A DNA stretch of 36,819 nucleotides from Mycolicibacterium iranicum (GTDB taxonomy: Bacteria; Actinomycetota; Actinomycetes; Mycobacteriales; Mycobacteriaceae), in contig NZ_LWCS01000049.1 in NCBI RefSeq assembly GCF_001650495.1, positions 1 to 36,819 of the forward strand. The letters are read 5' to 3'. A program made the position numbers and the translations under genes. Under the pieces are notes generated by a model. That model saw nothing but the letters and a program-made list of their open reading frames with translations, had not been told where the DNA came from and searched no databases. Every line of letters starts with the position of its first letter. Positions within the stretch are counted from its first letter, which is position 1. Positions 14,967-23,913 of the stretch are shown in pieces.

Positions 14967-15997
14967 CATCCGTCGCGGTTGCCGGTGCCAGTGGCTATGC
15001 CGGGGGAGAGATCCTGCGTCTTCTCCTCGGCCATCCTGCCTACGCCGACGGTCGCCTGACGATCGGTGCGCTGACAGCGGCGACCAGCGCCGGAACCGGG
15101 ATTGCCGAGCATCACCCGCATCTGCTTCCGCTCGCGGATCGCACGCTCGACGCCACCGAACTCGACGTGCTCGCGGGCCACGACGTGGTGTTCCTCGCTC
15201 TTCCGCACGGGCATTCGGCGGCGCTGGCCGAACAGCTCGGACCTGACACCCTGATCGTCGACTGCGGCGCCGACTTCCGCCTCACCGACGCCGGCGACTG
15301 GGAGCGATTCTACGGATCCGAACATGCGGGCAGCTGGCCGTATGGTCTGCCCGAGCTCCCCGGCGCCCGTGACCGACTGCGCGACACGAAGCGCATCGCG
15401 GTGCCCGGCTGCTATCCCACCGCGGCGTTGCTGGCGCTGTGGCCCGCATTGGCAGAGGGACTCATCGAGCCCGCCGTCACGGTCGTCGCGGTCAGCGGCA
15501 CGTCCGGGGCCGGCCGCGCAGCCAAGGTGGACCTGCTCGGCTCGGAGGTCATCGGCTCGGCCCGCGCATACAACATCGGCGGCAAGCACAGGCACACCCC
15601 CGAGATCGCGCAGGGGCTGCGCGGCGTCGCCGGAGGTGATGTCACCGTGTCGTTCACGCCGGTCCTGATCCCCACCTCGCGGGGCATCCTGGCCACCTGC
15701 ACCGCCCATACCCAGGCTTCCCAGTCTCAGCTGCGTGCGGCGTACGAAAAAGCCTATACCAACGAGCCTTTCGTCCATCTGCTGCCCGAAGAGCAGCTGC
15801 CCAAGACCGGCGCGGTGATCGGCTCCAACGCCGCCCAGCTCGCCATCGCCGTCGACGAGGACGCATCGACGTTCATCGCGATCGCAGCCATCGACAATCT
15901 CGTGAAGGGAACCGGAGGAGCGGCAGTGCAGTCGATGAACCTCGCCCTGAATTGGCCTGAGACAGAGGGCCTTTCGATCGTCGGGGTCGCACCATGA
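14963..15997 (+). CDS. argC: N-acetyl-gamma-glutamyl-phosphate reductase
   Basis: The 344-residue enzyme reduces N-acetylglutamyl phosphate to the semialdehyde with NADPH, the third step of arginine synthesis, in the cytoplasm. The N-terminus has the nucleotide motif VAGASGYAGGE; the catalytic cysteine is in VPGCYPTAALL (Cys150), and GTSGAGR and the HRHTPEI segment are typical. Two start codons are possible, ATG 14948 and ATG 14963. I choose 14963 because MTSVAVAGASG begins directly at the first strand. Neither has a clear ribosome site, and both sit in the ArgR operator, so the leader is very short (about 33 bases from the predicted start site). The stop overlaps argJ (ATGA). Confidence 0.95.
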   Translation: MTSVAVAGASGYAGGEILRLLLGHPAYADGRLTIGALTAATSAGTGIAEHHPHLLPLADRTLDATELDVLAGHDVVFLALPHGHSAALAEQLGPDTLIVDCGADFRLTDAGDWERFYGSEHAGSWPYGLPELPGARDRLRDTKRIAVPGCYPTAALLALWPALAEGLIEPAVTVVAVSGTSGAGRAAKVDLLGSEVIGSARAYNIGGKHRHTPEIAQGLRGVAGGDVTVSFTPVLIPTSRGILATCTAHTQASQSQLRAAYEKAYTNEPFVHLLPEEQLPKTGAVIGSNAAQLAIAVDEDASTFIAIAAIDNLVKGTGGAAVQSMNLALNWPETEGLSIVGVAP

Positions 15998-17190
15998 GTA
16001 AACTGCTGCGCACCCAGGGAGTCACTGCGCCCGCCGGCTTCCGGGCAACCGGTGTCGCCGCAGGTATCAAGGCGTCCGGAGCCTTGGATCTCGCGTTGGT
16101 GTTCAACGAGGGCCCGGACCATTCGGCGGCAGGAGTGTTCACCCGCAACAAGGTCAAGGCGGCACCGGTGCTGTGGTCCCAGCAGGTGCTCACGACCGGA
16201 CAGCTTCGCGCGGTCATCCTGAACTCGGGCGGCGCGAACGCGTGTACAGGACCGGGCGGTTTCCAGGACACCCATGCCACCGCCGAAGCCGTCGCGGCCG
16301 CACTGTCGGATTGGGGAACCGAGACAGGGGCCATCGAGATCGCGGTGTGCTCCACGGGCCTCATCGGAGACCGGCTCCCGATGGACAGGGTGCTCGCAGG
16401 CGTCACCGCGATCGTCCACGAGATGGCCGGTGGCCTGACCGGAGGCGAGGAGGCCGCGCGGGCCATCATGACCACCGATACCGTCCCCAAGCAGGCGGCT
16501 CTGCACCACGGCGACAACTGGACTGTCGGCGGGATGGCCAAGGGCGCAGGCATGCTGGCGCCATCGCTGGCAACGATGCTCTGCGTCATCACCACCGACG
16601 CCGTCGCCGGTCCGGAGGCTCTCGATGCTGCGCTGCGCCACGCGACCTCGCGGACGTTCGACCGGCTCGATGTCGACGGGAGCTGCTCGACCAATGACAC
16701 CGTTCTGCTGCTGTCGTCGGGTGCCAGTGAGGTCGCGCCGAGCCAGGCCGAACTCGACGAGGCCGTGCTGCGGGTGTGCGACGACCTCTGCGCTCAATTG
16801 CAGGCTGACGCCGAAGGTGTCACCAAGCGGATCCTGGTGACGGTGACCGGCGCCGCAGGCGACGAGGACGCGTTGACGGCTGCCCGGGTGATCGCCCGCG
16901 ACAGCCTGGTCAAGACCGCGCTGTTCGGATCCGACCCGAATTGGGGCCGGGTGCTGGCAGCGGTGGGCATGGCCCCGGTGAAGCTCGATGCCGAGCGGAT
17001 CGCAGTGTCGTTCAATGGTTTTCCGGTGTGTATCGACAGTGTCGGCGCGCCAGGTGCGCGTGAGGTCGATCTGTCGGGCGAGAACGTCGCGGTGGTCGTC
17101 GATCTCGGTGTCGGAACAGGGTCGGCCTCGATTCGCACGACCGACCTTTCCCACGCCTACGTCGAAGAGAACTCGGCGTACAGCTCATGA
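15994..17190 (+). CDS. argJ: Bifunctional glutamate N-acetyltransferase / amino-acid acetyltransferase
   Basis: The 398-residue enzyme transfers acetyl from N-acetylornithine to glutamate, recycling acetyl groups, and in bifunctional forms also uses acetyl-CoA. It is an Ntn-type hydrolase-like protein that cuts itself into alpha and beta chains before a nucleophilic threonine: here KGAGMLAPSLATMLC gives cleavage between Ala193 and Thr194. The oxyanion pair lies in CSTGLIGDRLPM, and FGSDPNWGRVLAAVG and the C-terminal EENSAYSS are typical. Whether acetyl-CoA is used cannot be read directly. It overlaps argC and argB by four bases each, so the three are translationally coupled. Confidence 0.96.
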   Translation: MSKLLRTQGVTAPAGFRATGVAAGIKASGALDLALVFNEGPDHSAAGVFTRNKVKAAPVLWSQQVLTTGQLRAVILNSGGANACTGPGGFQDTHATAEAVAAALSDWGTETGAIEIAVCSTGLIGDRLPMDRVLAGVTAIVHEMAGGLTGGEEAARAIMTTDTVPKQAALHHGDNWTVGGMAKGAGMLAPSLATMLCVITTDAVAGPEALDAALRHATSRTFDRLDVDGSCSTNDTVLLLSSGASEVAPSQAELDEAVLRVCDDLCAQLQADAEGVTKRILVTVTGAAGDEDALTAARVIARDSLVKTALFGSDPNWGRVLAAVGMAPVKLDAERIAVSFNGFPVCIDSVGAPGAREVDLSGENVAVVVDLGVGTGSASIRTTDLSHAYVEENSAYSS

Positions 17191-18059
17191 CCCCGACAAC
17201 CGCCGACAAGGCGCAGGTGCTCGCCGACGCGCTGCCGTGGCTGACCGCGCTGAACGACAAGATCGTCGTCGTCAAGTACGGCGGCAATGCAATGACCGAC
17301 GAGCGACTCAAGGCGGCCTTCGCCGCCGACATGGTCTTCCTTCGCAACTGCGGCATTCACCCGGTCGTGGTCCACGGCGGCGGGCCGCAGATCTCGGCGA
17401 TGCTCAAGAAGCTGGGAATCGCAGGCGATTTCAAGGGCGGTTTCCGCGTCACCACGCCCGAGGTGCTCGAGGTGGCCCGGATGGTGCTCTTCGGTCAGGT
17501 CGGCCGCGAACTGGTCAATCTCATCAACGCCTATGGCCCGTACGCCGTCGGAATCACCGGCGAGGACGCACATCTGTTCACCGCGGTGCGCCGCACCGTC
17601 CTGGTCGACGGCGTGGCCACGGACATCGGCCTGGTGGGTGACGTCGAGAAGGTCAACACCGATGCTGTGCTCGACCTGATCGAGGCCGGCCGGATTCCGG
17701 TCGTGTCCACGATCGCGCCCGACGGCGCAGGCCTGGTCTACAACATCAACGCCGACACCGCAGCCGCGGCGCTGGCCGAAGCGCTCGGCGCCGAGAAGCT
17801 GCTCATGCTCACCGACGTCGAGGGACTCTACACTTCCTGGCCGGACCGCAATTCGCTTGTCAGCCAGATCAATTCGGAAGAGCTGTGCGAACTTCTCCCG
17901 ACCTTGGAGGAGGGGATGGTGCCCAAAATCGAGGCCTGCCTGCGCGCAATCGACGGGGGCGTCCCAAGCGCACACGTGATCGACGGCCGCGTGGAGCATT
18001 GCGTGCTCGTCGAACTTTTCACCAACGAAGGGGCGGGCACAAAGGTGATCAGCGCATGA
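17187..18059 (+). CDS. argB: Acetylglutamate kinase
   Basis: The 290-residue kinase phosphorylates N-acetylglutamate, the second and usually feedback-controlled step. Amino-acid-kinase fold motifs are visible: VVVKYGGNAM near residue 28 (catalytic lysine), VVVHGGGPQIS near 62 (phosphate loop), YNINADTAAAALAEALGAEK near 190 for the nucleotide and acetylglutamate sites, and MVPKIEACLRAI near 245. The N-terminal helix MTPTTADKAQVLADALPW resembles the segment through which arginine-sensitive kinases form hexamers, so feedback inhibition by arginine is likely; this is an inference. ATG overlaps the argJ stop. Confidence 0.96.
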   Translation: MTPTTADKAQVLADALPWLTALNDKIVVVKYGGNAMTDERLKAAFAADMVFLRNCGIHPVVVHGGGPQISAMLKKLGIAGDFKGGFRVTTPEVLEVARMVLFGQVGRELVNLINAYGPYAVGITGEDAHLFTAVRRTVLVDGVATDIGLVGDVEKVNTDAVLDLIEAGRIPVVSTIAPDGAGLVYNINADTAAAALAEALGAEKLLMLTDVEGLYTSWPDRNSLVSQINSEELCELLPTLEEGMVPKIEACLRAIDGGVPSAHVIDGRVEHCVLVELFTNEGAGTKVISA

Positions 18060-19234
18060 CTCGGCTCGTAGATCGCTGGTCGGCGGTCATGATGGACAAC
18101 TACGGCACCCCGCCGCTGGCGCTCGCCGGCGGTCACGGCGCCGTGGTGACCGACGTCGACGGCAAGTCCTACATCGACCTGCTCGGCGGCATCGCCGTCA
18201 ACGTTTTGGGCCACGGTCACCCCGCGGTGATCGAAGCCGTCACCCAACAGATGAGGACGCTCGGGCACACCTCCAATCTGTACGCGACCGAGCCGGGTAT
18301 CGCGCTCGCCGAGGCCCTCGTCGGCCACCTGGGCGCGCCGGCGAAGGCGTTCTTCTGCAACTCGGGCACCGAGGCCAACGAGGCGGCCTTCAAAATCTCC
18401 CGGCTCACCGGGCGCACGAAACTCGTTGCGGCACAGAATGCTTTTCACGGCCGCACGATGGGTTCCCTGGCGCTGACGGGTCAGCCCAGCAAGCAGGCCC
18501 CGTTCGCACCGCTGCCGGGTGAGGTAACCCATGTCCCCTACGGCGACGCGGACGAGCTGCGTCGCGTTGTCAACTCCGAGACGGCGGCGGTCTTCCTCGA
18601 GCCGATCATGGGGGAGGGCGGGGTGGTCGATCCACCCGCCGGGTACCTCGCCGCCGCGCGCGAGATCACCGCCGAAAGCGGCGCGCTGCTGGTTCTCGAC
18701 GAAGTGCAGACCGGGGTCGGCCGTACCGGCGCCTTCTACGCCCACCAGCATGACGGCATCACCCCCGACATCGTCACCCTCGCCAAGGGTCTCGGTGGCG
18801 GCCTGCCGATCGGCGCGTGCCTGGCCATCGGTGACACCGCGGACCTGCTGACACCCGGGTTGCACGGCAGCACGTTCGGCGGCAACCCGGTCTGCACCGC
18901 GGCGGCGCTCGCCGTGCTCAAGGTGCTCGCCGACGACCAGCTAATCGAGCGGGCGGACGTCCTGGGTAAGACCATCGCCCACGGGGTGGAAGCGCTCGGC
19001 CATTCGCTGGTCAGCCATGTCCGTGGCCGCGGTCTGCTTCGGGGCATCGTGCTGACCGCCGAGGCGGCGAAGCCGGCCGAAACCGCCGCCCGCGAGGCCG
19101 GTTTCCTCGTCAACGCAGCGGCGCCGGACGTCATCAGACTGGCCCCGCCTCTGGTGATCACCGAAGCCGAGGTCGAGTCGTTTCTCGCGGCGCTGCCCAC
19201 CATCCTCGACAAGGCTCAGGAGAGTTCACGATGA
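18056..19234 (+). CDS. argD: Acetylornithine aminotransferase
   Basis: The 392-residue class III PLP aminotransferase converts N-acetylglutamate semialdehyde to N-acetylornithine using glutamate. PLP-site features are CNSGTEANEAAFKI near residue 101, HGRTMGSLALTG near 131, LVLDEVQTGVGRTG near 212, and Lys244 in TLAKGLGGGLPIGA as the Schiff-base residue. An open frame runs upstream inside argB, but ATG 18056 overlaps the argB stop (ATGA) and gives the usual family length and N-terminus (RWSAVMMDNYGTPP). Some members also act on succinyldiaminopimelate in lysine synthesis; that is a family property, not seen here. Confidence 0.95.
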   Translation: MTRLVDRWSAVMMDNYGTPPLALAGGHGAVVTDVDGKSYIDLLGGIAVNVLGHGHPAVIEAVTQQMRTLGHTSNLYATEPGIALAEALVGHLGAPAKAFFCNSGTEANEAAFKISRLTGRTKLVAAQNAFHGRTMGSLALTGQPSKQAPFAPLPGEVTHVPYGDADELRRVVNSETAAVFLEPIMGEGGVVDPPAGYLAAAREITAESGALLVLDEVQTGVGRTGAFYAHQHDGITPDIVTLAKGLGGGLPIGACLAIGDTADLLTPGLHGSTFGGNPVCTAAALAVLKVLADDQLIERADVLGKTIAHGVEALGHSLVSHVRGRGLLRGIVLTAEAAKPAETAAREAGFLVNAAAPDVIRLAPPLVITEAEVESFLAALPTILDKAQESSR

Positions 19235-20154
19235 CCCGGCATTTCCTGCGCGACGACGACTTCAGCCCCGACGAGCAGGCCGAGGTGCTCGCCCTGGCGG
19301 CGGAACTGAAGAAGGACCGGTTCAGCAGGCGCCCGCTGGACGGACCTCGCGGTGTCGCCGTGATCTTCGAGAAGAACTCGACCCGCACCCGGTTCTCGTT
19401 CGAGATGGGTATCGCCGAACTCGGGGGTCACGCTGTCGTCGTCGACGGCCGCAGCACCCAGCTCGGGCGCGAGGAGACCCTGGAGGACACCGGCCAGGTG
19501 CTGTCACGCTACGTCGATGCCATCGTGTGGCGGACATTCGCGCAGGAGCGGCTCACCGCCATGGCGTCGGGATCGACGGTGCCGATCGTCAACGCCCTGT
19601 CGGACGAGTTCCACCCGTGCCAGGTACTGGCAGACCTGCAGACCCTTGCTGAACGCAAAGGAGAGCTGAAAGGGTTGCGGCTGAGTTATTTCGGCGACGG
19701 CGCCAACAACATGGCCCACTCCCTGATGCTCGGCGGTGTCACTGCCGGCATCGACGTGACCATCGCCGCGCCGCACGGTTTCGAACCGCATCCGATGTTC
19801 GTCGCTGCCGCAGAAACACGAGCTCATCAGACCGGTGCCACCGTGACCCTCACCGACGACCCGATCGCCGCGGCGACGGGGGCTGACGTACTGGTCACCG
19901 ACACATGGACGTCGATGGGGCAGGAGAACGACGGGCTCGACCGGATTCGGCCCTTCCGTCCCTTCCAGCTGAACAGTGATCTGCTCGGTCACGCGGACTC
20001 GGAAGCTGTTGTGCTTCATTGTCTTCCGGCCCATCGCGGTCATGAGATCACCGACGAGGTCATCGACGGGCCGCAGAGTGCGGTGTGGGACGAAGCCGAA
20101 AACCGACTGCACGCGCAGAAAGCGCTACTGGTGTGGCTACTGGAACGAACATGA
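19231..20154 (+). CDS. argF: Ornithine carbamoyltransferase
   Basis: The 307-residue cytoplasmic enzyme makes citrulline from ornithine and carbamoyl phosphate. The carbamoyl-phosphate motif STRTR is at residues 50-54 (FEKNSTRTRFSFEMG), DEFHPCQVLADLQT follows near 127, and HCLPAHRGHEI near 264 carries the ornithine-site cysteine. Length is standard for the anabolic trimeric enzyme. Start ATG overlaps argD's stop; the gene's own stop overlaps argR (ATGA). Absence of catabolic arcA or arcC neighbours supports the biosynthetic role. Confidence 0.96.
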   Translation: MTRHFLRDDDFSPDEQAEVLALAAELKKDRFSRRPLDGPRGVAVIFEKNSTRTRFSFEMGIAELGGHAVVVDGRSTQLGREETLEDTGQVLSRYVDAIVWRTFAQERLTAMASGSTVPIVNALSDEFHPCQVLADLQTLAERKGELKGLRLSYFGDGANNMAHSLMLGGVTAGIDVTIAAPHGFEPHPMFVAAAETRAHQTGATVTLTDDPIAAATGADVLVTDTWTSMGQENDGLDRIRPFRPFQLNSDLLGHADSEAVVLHCLPAHRGHEITDEVIDGPQSAVWDEAENRLHAQKALLVWLLERT

Positions 20155-20636
20155 CGGCGGCCACCACCCGCGCGGGCCGTCAGGCCCGTATCGTCGCGTT
20201 GCTGTCGGCGCAGTCCGTACACAGCCAGACCGAACTCGCGGCGCTGCTGGCCGACGAAGGTATCGACGTCACCCAGGCGACGCTCTCACGTGACCTCGAA
20301 GAGCTGGGCGCGGTGAAACTGCGCGGTGCCGACGGCGGTGTCGGTGTGTACATCGTGCCCGAGGACGGCAGCCCCGTCCGCGGTGTCGCCGGTGGCACCG
20401 AGCGGGTGACGCGGCTTCTCGGCGATCTTCTCGTGTCCACCGACCACAGCGGCAACCTCGCCGTGTTGCGCACACCGCCCGGTGCGGCGCACTACCTGGC
20501 CAGCGCGATGGACCGCGCAGCGCTGCCCTACGTTGTCGGTACGGTCGCCGGTGACGACACGATCCTCGTCGTGGCACGTGAACCGATGACCGGCGCCGAG
20601 CTCGCCGTCACCATCGAAAACCTCTCCAAGACCTGA
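20151..20636 (+). CDS. argR: Arginine repressor
   Basis: The 161-residue ArgR has an N-terminal winged helix-turn-helix (about 5-75; HSQTELAALLADEGIDVTQA and TLSRDLEELGAVKLR) and a C-terminal oligomerisation and arginine-binding domain (about 90-160; GNLAVLRTPPGAAHYLASAMD and VVGTVAGDDTILVVAR). With arginine bound, the hexamer represses arg genes; the repeats before argC are its probable target, so the operon encodes its own repressor. ATG 20151 overlaps the argF stop. An in-frame start at 20085 would overlap argF by 70 bases and adds a low-complexity leader, so it is not preferred. Quoted stretches are the best conserved in the family. Confidence 0.95.
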   Translation: MTAATTRAGRQARIVALLSAQSVHSQTELAALLADEGIDVTQATLSRDLEELGAVKLRGADGGVGVYIVPEDGSPVRGVAGGTERVTRLLGDLLVSTDHSGNLAVLRTPPGAAHYLASAMDRAALPYVVGTVAGDDTILVVAREPMTGAELAVTIENLSKT

Positions 20637-20663
20637 ACCAGCCCCACCCGAAGGAGTTTCGTT

Positions 20664-21866
20664 ATGTCCGAGCGCGTCATCCTGGCCTATTCCGGTGGCC
20701 TGGATACCTCGGTAGCCATCAGCTGGATCGGTAAGGAGACCGGCCAGGAAGTCGTCGCCGTCGCCATCGATCTCGGGCAGGGCGGCGAGGACATGGAGGT
20801 GATACGGCAGCGTGCGCTCGACTGCGGCGCCGTCGAGGCCGTCGTCATCGACGCCCGTGACGAGTTCGCCGAGCAGTACTGCCTGCCGGCCATCAAGTCC
20901 AACGCCCTCTATATGGACCGTTACCCGCTGGTGTCGGCGCTGAGCCGTCCTTTGATCGTCAAGCACCTCGTCGAGGCGGCGCGCGACCATGGCGGCAGCG
21001 TCGTCGCGCACGGCTGCACCGGCAAGGGAAACGACCAGGTGCGCTTCGAGGTCGGATTCGCCTCGCTTGCACCCGATCTCAAGGTGCTTGCGCCCGTCCG
21101 CGACTACGCGTGGACCCGTGAGAAGGCGATCGCCTTCGCCGAGGAGAACGCGATACCGATCAACGTGACCAAGCGCTCGCCGTTCTCGATCGACCAGAAC
21201 GTGTGGGGCCGAGCGGTGGAGACCGGTTTCCTCGAGCACCTCTGGAACGCCCCGACCAAGGACGTCTACGACTACACCGAAGACCCCACCGTCAACTGGA
21301 ACACCCCTGACGAGGTGATCGTCGGATTCGAGAAGGGGGTGCCGGTGTCGCTGGACGGCAAGCCGGTCACGGTGCTGGAGGCCATCGAGCAGCTCAACCG
21401 GCGCGCAGGAGCGCAGGGTGTGGGTCGCCTCGACGTCGTTGAAGACCGGCTGGTCGGCATCAAGAGCCGCGAGATCTACGAAGCGCCCGGAGCGATGGTG
21501 CTCATCACGGCCCACACCGAACTCGAACACGTCACGCTGGAGCGCGAACTCGGCCGCTTCAAGCGGACCACCGACCAGAAGTGGGGCGAGCTGGTCTACG
21601 ACGGACTCTGGTATTCGCCGCTGAAGGCCTCGCTGGAGGCATTCGTCGCCCACACCCAGGAGCATGTGACGGGGGAGATCCGAATGGTGCTGCACGGCGG
21701 GCACATCGCGGTCAACGGCCGTCGCAGTGCTGAGTCGCTGTACGACTTCAACCTCGCCACCTACGACGAGGGTGACACCTTCGACCAGTCGTCGGCCAAG
21801 GGATTCGTGCACGTGCACGGCCTGTCGTCGAGCCTGTCGGCGCGGCGGGACTTGGCCGGAAAGTGA
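20664..21866 (+). CDS. argG: Argininosuccinate synthase
   Basis: The 400-residue enzyme joins citrulline and aspartate with ATP. The PP-loop motif SGGLDTS lies at residues 10-16 (ILAYSGGLDTSVAI), followed by HGCTGKGNDQVRFE near 115 and SPFSIDQNVWGRAVE near 173, both typical citrulline/aspartate-site segments. GGAG precedes the ATG by seven bases. The 27-base gap after argR is the largest in the arg operon, so a minor internal promoter is possible, but I see no convincing -10. The stop overlaps argH (GTGA). Confidence 0.97.
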   Translation: MSERVILAYSGGLDTSVAISWIGKETGQEVVAVAIDLGQGGEDMEVIRQRALDCGAVEAVVIDARDEFAEQYCLPAIKSNALYMDRYPLVSALSRPLIVKHLVEAARDHGGSVVAHGCTGKGNDQVRFEVGFASLAPDLKVLAPVRDYAWTREKAIAFAEENAIPINVTKRSPFSIDQNVWGRAVETGFLEHLWNAPTKDVYDYTEDPTVNWNTPDEVIVGFEKGVPVSLDGKPVTVLEAIEQLNRRAGAQGVGRLDVVEDRLVGIKSREIYEAPGAMVLITAHTELEHVTLERELGRFKRTTDQKWGELVYDGLWYSPLKASLEAFVAHTQEHVTGEIRMVLHGGHIAVNGRRSAESLYDFNLATYDEGDTFDQSSAKGFVHVHGLSSSLSARRDLAGK

Positions 21867-23275
21867 GCACAAACGAGGGCTCACTGTGGGGCGGGCGCTT
21901 CGCCGATGGCCCCGCCGATGCCCTGGCCGCGCTGAGCAAGTCGACACATTTCGACTGGGTGCTGGCCCCCTATGACGTCGCCGCGTCGAAAGCCCACGCG
22001 CGCGTGCTGTTTCGCGCCGGCTTACTCACCGAACAGCAGCGTGACGGATTGCTCGCCGGCCTGGACAGCCTGGGCTCCGACGTCGCCGATGGTAGCTTCG
22101 GACCGCTGGTCACCGACGAGGACGTGCACGGCGCGTTGGAACGCGGATTGATCGACCGTGTCGGCCCCGACCTCGGCGGCCGGCTGCGCGCAGGCCGCTC
22201 CCGTAACGACCAGGTCGCCACCCTCTTCCGGCTGTGGTTGCGCGACGCGATCCGTCAGATCGCCGATGCCACACTGGAAGTCGTATCGGCTCTCACGACC
22301 CAGGCCGCAGCGCATCCCACCGCCATCATGCCCGGTAAGACCCATCTTCAATCGGCGCAGCCCGTCCTGCTCGCCCATCACCTTCTGGCCCACGCGCATC
22401 CGCTGCTGCGCGACGTCGACCGACTCGCCGACTTCGACAAGAGAGCAGCGGTGTCGCCGTACGGGTCGGGGGCGCTGGCCGGATCGTCGCTCGGGCTCGA
22501 CCCCGATGCCATCGCCGAAGAACTGGGATTTGGGGCCGCTGCAGACAATTCGATCGACGCCACTGCATCGCGGGACTTCGCGGCCGAGGCGGCGTTCGTC
22601 CTGTCGATGATCGGCGTCGATCTGTCTCGACTTGCCGAGGACATCATCCTCTGGAGCACCACCGAATTCGGGTACGTGACGCTGCACGACGCGTGGTCGA
22701 CGGGCAGCTCGATCATGCCGCAGAAGAAGAATCCCGACATCGCGGAGCTGGCCCGGGGCAAGTCGGGCAGGCTGATCGGCAACCTCACCGGACTATTGGC
22801 CACTCTCAAGGCGCAGCCGCTGGCCTACAACCGCGATCTGCAGGAGGACAAGGAACCCGTCTTCGACTCGGTCGCGCAGTTGCTGCTGGTGTTGCCTGCG
22901 ATGGCGGGCCTCGTCGGCACCCTGCGCTTCGATGTCGATCGCATGGCGGAGCTCGCCCCGCTCGGATACACGTTGGCCACCGACGTCGCCGAATGGCTGG
23001 TGCGGCGTGGAGTGCCGTTCCGCGTGGCCCACGAGGCGGCCGGTGCGGCGGTGCGGGCGGCCGAGGCGCGCGGCGTCGGGCTGGAGGAACTCGAGGACGC
23101 CGAGCTCGCCGCCATTCACCCTGAACTGACTCCCGAGGTACGCGACGTGCTGACGACCGAGGGATCGGTGAACTCGCGCGACGCGCGGGGAGGCACGGCG
23201 CCGATCCAGGTGGCCAAACAGCTCAGCGCCGTCCGAGATGCCGGGGACAACCTACGGATCCGGCTGCGCCGCTAG
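21863..23275 (+). CDS. argH: Argininosuccinate lyase
   Basis: The 470-residue enzyme splits argininosuccinate to arginine and fumarate, the last step of the pathway. It is a fumarase/aspartase-superfamily protein with LWGGRFADGP at the start, GRSRNDQVAT (111-120), GKTHLQSAQP (158-167, catalytic histidine 161) and the family signature loop GSSIMPQKKN (281-290, with the catalytic serine). The GTG start overlaps the argG stop. Only eleven bases separate the stop from the next plus-strand gene, so arg transcription may continue into the envelope genes. Confidence 0.97.
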   Translation: MSTNEGSLWGGRFADGPADALAALSKSTHFDWVLAPYDVAASKAHARVLFRAGLLTEQQRDGLLAGLDSLGSDVADGSFGPLVTDEDVHGALERGLIDRVGPDLGGRLRAGRSRNDQVATLFRLWLRDAIRQIADATLEVVSALTTQAAAHPTAIMPGKTHLQSAQPVLLAHHLLAHAHPLLRDVDRLADFDKRAAVSPYGSGALAGSSLGLDPDAIAEELGFGAAADNSIDATASRDFAAEAAFVLSMIGVDLSRLAEDIILWSTTEFGYVTLHDAWSTGSSIMPQKKNPDIAELARGKSGRLIGNLTGLLATLKAQPLAYNRDLQEDKEPVFDSVAQLLLVLPAMAGLVGTLRFDVDRMAELAPLGYTLATDVAEWLVRRGVPFRVAHEAAGAAVRAAEARGVGLEELEDAELAAIHPELTPEVRDVLTTEGSVNSRDARGGTAPIQVAKQLSAVRDAGDNLRIRLRR

Positions 23276-23286
23276 CATCCACCGTT

Positions 23287-23913
23287 ATGGACACGCAGCC
23301 AACAGAGCCGGCGGTGCCCATCCGTCGGGGGGCTCGTGCGCGACAGTGGTTAGCCCAGCGCAGGCTGAGTCAGTCGTGGAAGGCGGCATTGTTGGCGGTT
23401 CTGGCGGTCGCCGCGCTGTTCGGCGGACTGGACCGTGTCGACACCCGGGCCACGCCCTTCGCTCCCGGCGAAGAATTCAGCGACGGCCAGTTCACGGTCA
23501 CCCTCGAGCGGGCCCGCCTGGTCGAGAAGATCGAGAGCGGCCGGCGGGTCATCGCGCCGGCCAAGCCGGGTCGGGTGTATCTGGGCGTGGTGGCCACTCT
23601 GCGCAACGACGGGACGGTGCCGGGAATGCTGCGCGACGAGTTGGACCTCCGCGACGTGCCGAGCAAGGAGTTCTACGGCGTCTTCCGCAATCGGGACGCC
23701 TCACCGATCACCAATCTGGGCCCGGGATTGACCGAACACTTGGTATTCGCGTGGAGTCTGCCCGTCGATGTACTGACCAACGACAGTGTCATCACGATCC
23801 GCGTGTGGAAGAAGGCTTTCCGCCAGCTCATGGTGACCTACGGCGGCAAGGAGTGGCTCGACACCGATGACTTCGGCGTAACGGAACTCGTCGTAGGAGC
23901 GCCGACCGCGTGA
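23287..23913 (+). CDS. Membrane-anchored protein of unknown function, first of three related genes
   Basis: I do not recognise this 208-residue protein. It has a basic cytoplasmic leader (RRGARARQWLAQRR), one membrane segment at about residues 33-48 (ALLAVLAVAALFGGL) and an external domain of about 150 residues. The domain looks beta-rich, with alternating strands such as GQFTVTLERARLV, VYLGVVATLRNDGTV and SVITIRVWKKAF, reminiscent of immunoglobulin-like DUF4352-type domains, though I cannot confirm that. The same anchor-plus-domain plan is seen in the next two genes. No enzyme motif or cysteine pair is visible. ATG lies eleven bases after argH; its stop overlaps the next start (GTGA). Confidence 0.8.
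   Translation: MDTQPTEPAVPIRRGARARQWLAQRRLSQSWKAALLAVLAVAALFGGLDRVDTRATPFAPGEEFSDGQFTVTLERARLVEKIESGRRVIAPAKPGRVYLGVVATLRNDGTVPGMLRDELDLRDVPSKEFYGVFRNRDASPITNLGPGLTEHLVFAWSLPVDVLTNDSVITIRVWKKAFRQLMVTYGGKEWLDTDDFGVTELVVGAPTA

Noticed and set aside
15754..17154. Minus-strand open frame of 466 codons opposite argJ
   Set aside because: No domain is recognisable and it lies entirely opposite conserved arginine genes.
20085..20150. Earlier in-frame start for argR
   Set aside because: Would overlap argF by 70 bases and adds non-conserved sequence, while ATG 20151 fits the ATGA coupling seen throughout the operon.
20286..21947. Long minus-strand open frame of 553 codons opposite argR, argG and the start of argH
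   Set aside because: It has no recognisable motif and a composition rich in Arg, Val, Asp and His typical of antisense frames in GC-rich DNA; the plus-strand enzymes are unambiguous.
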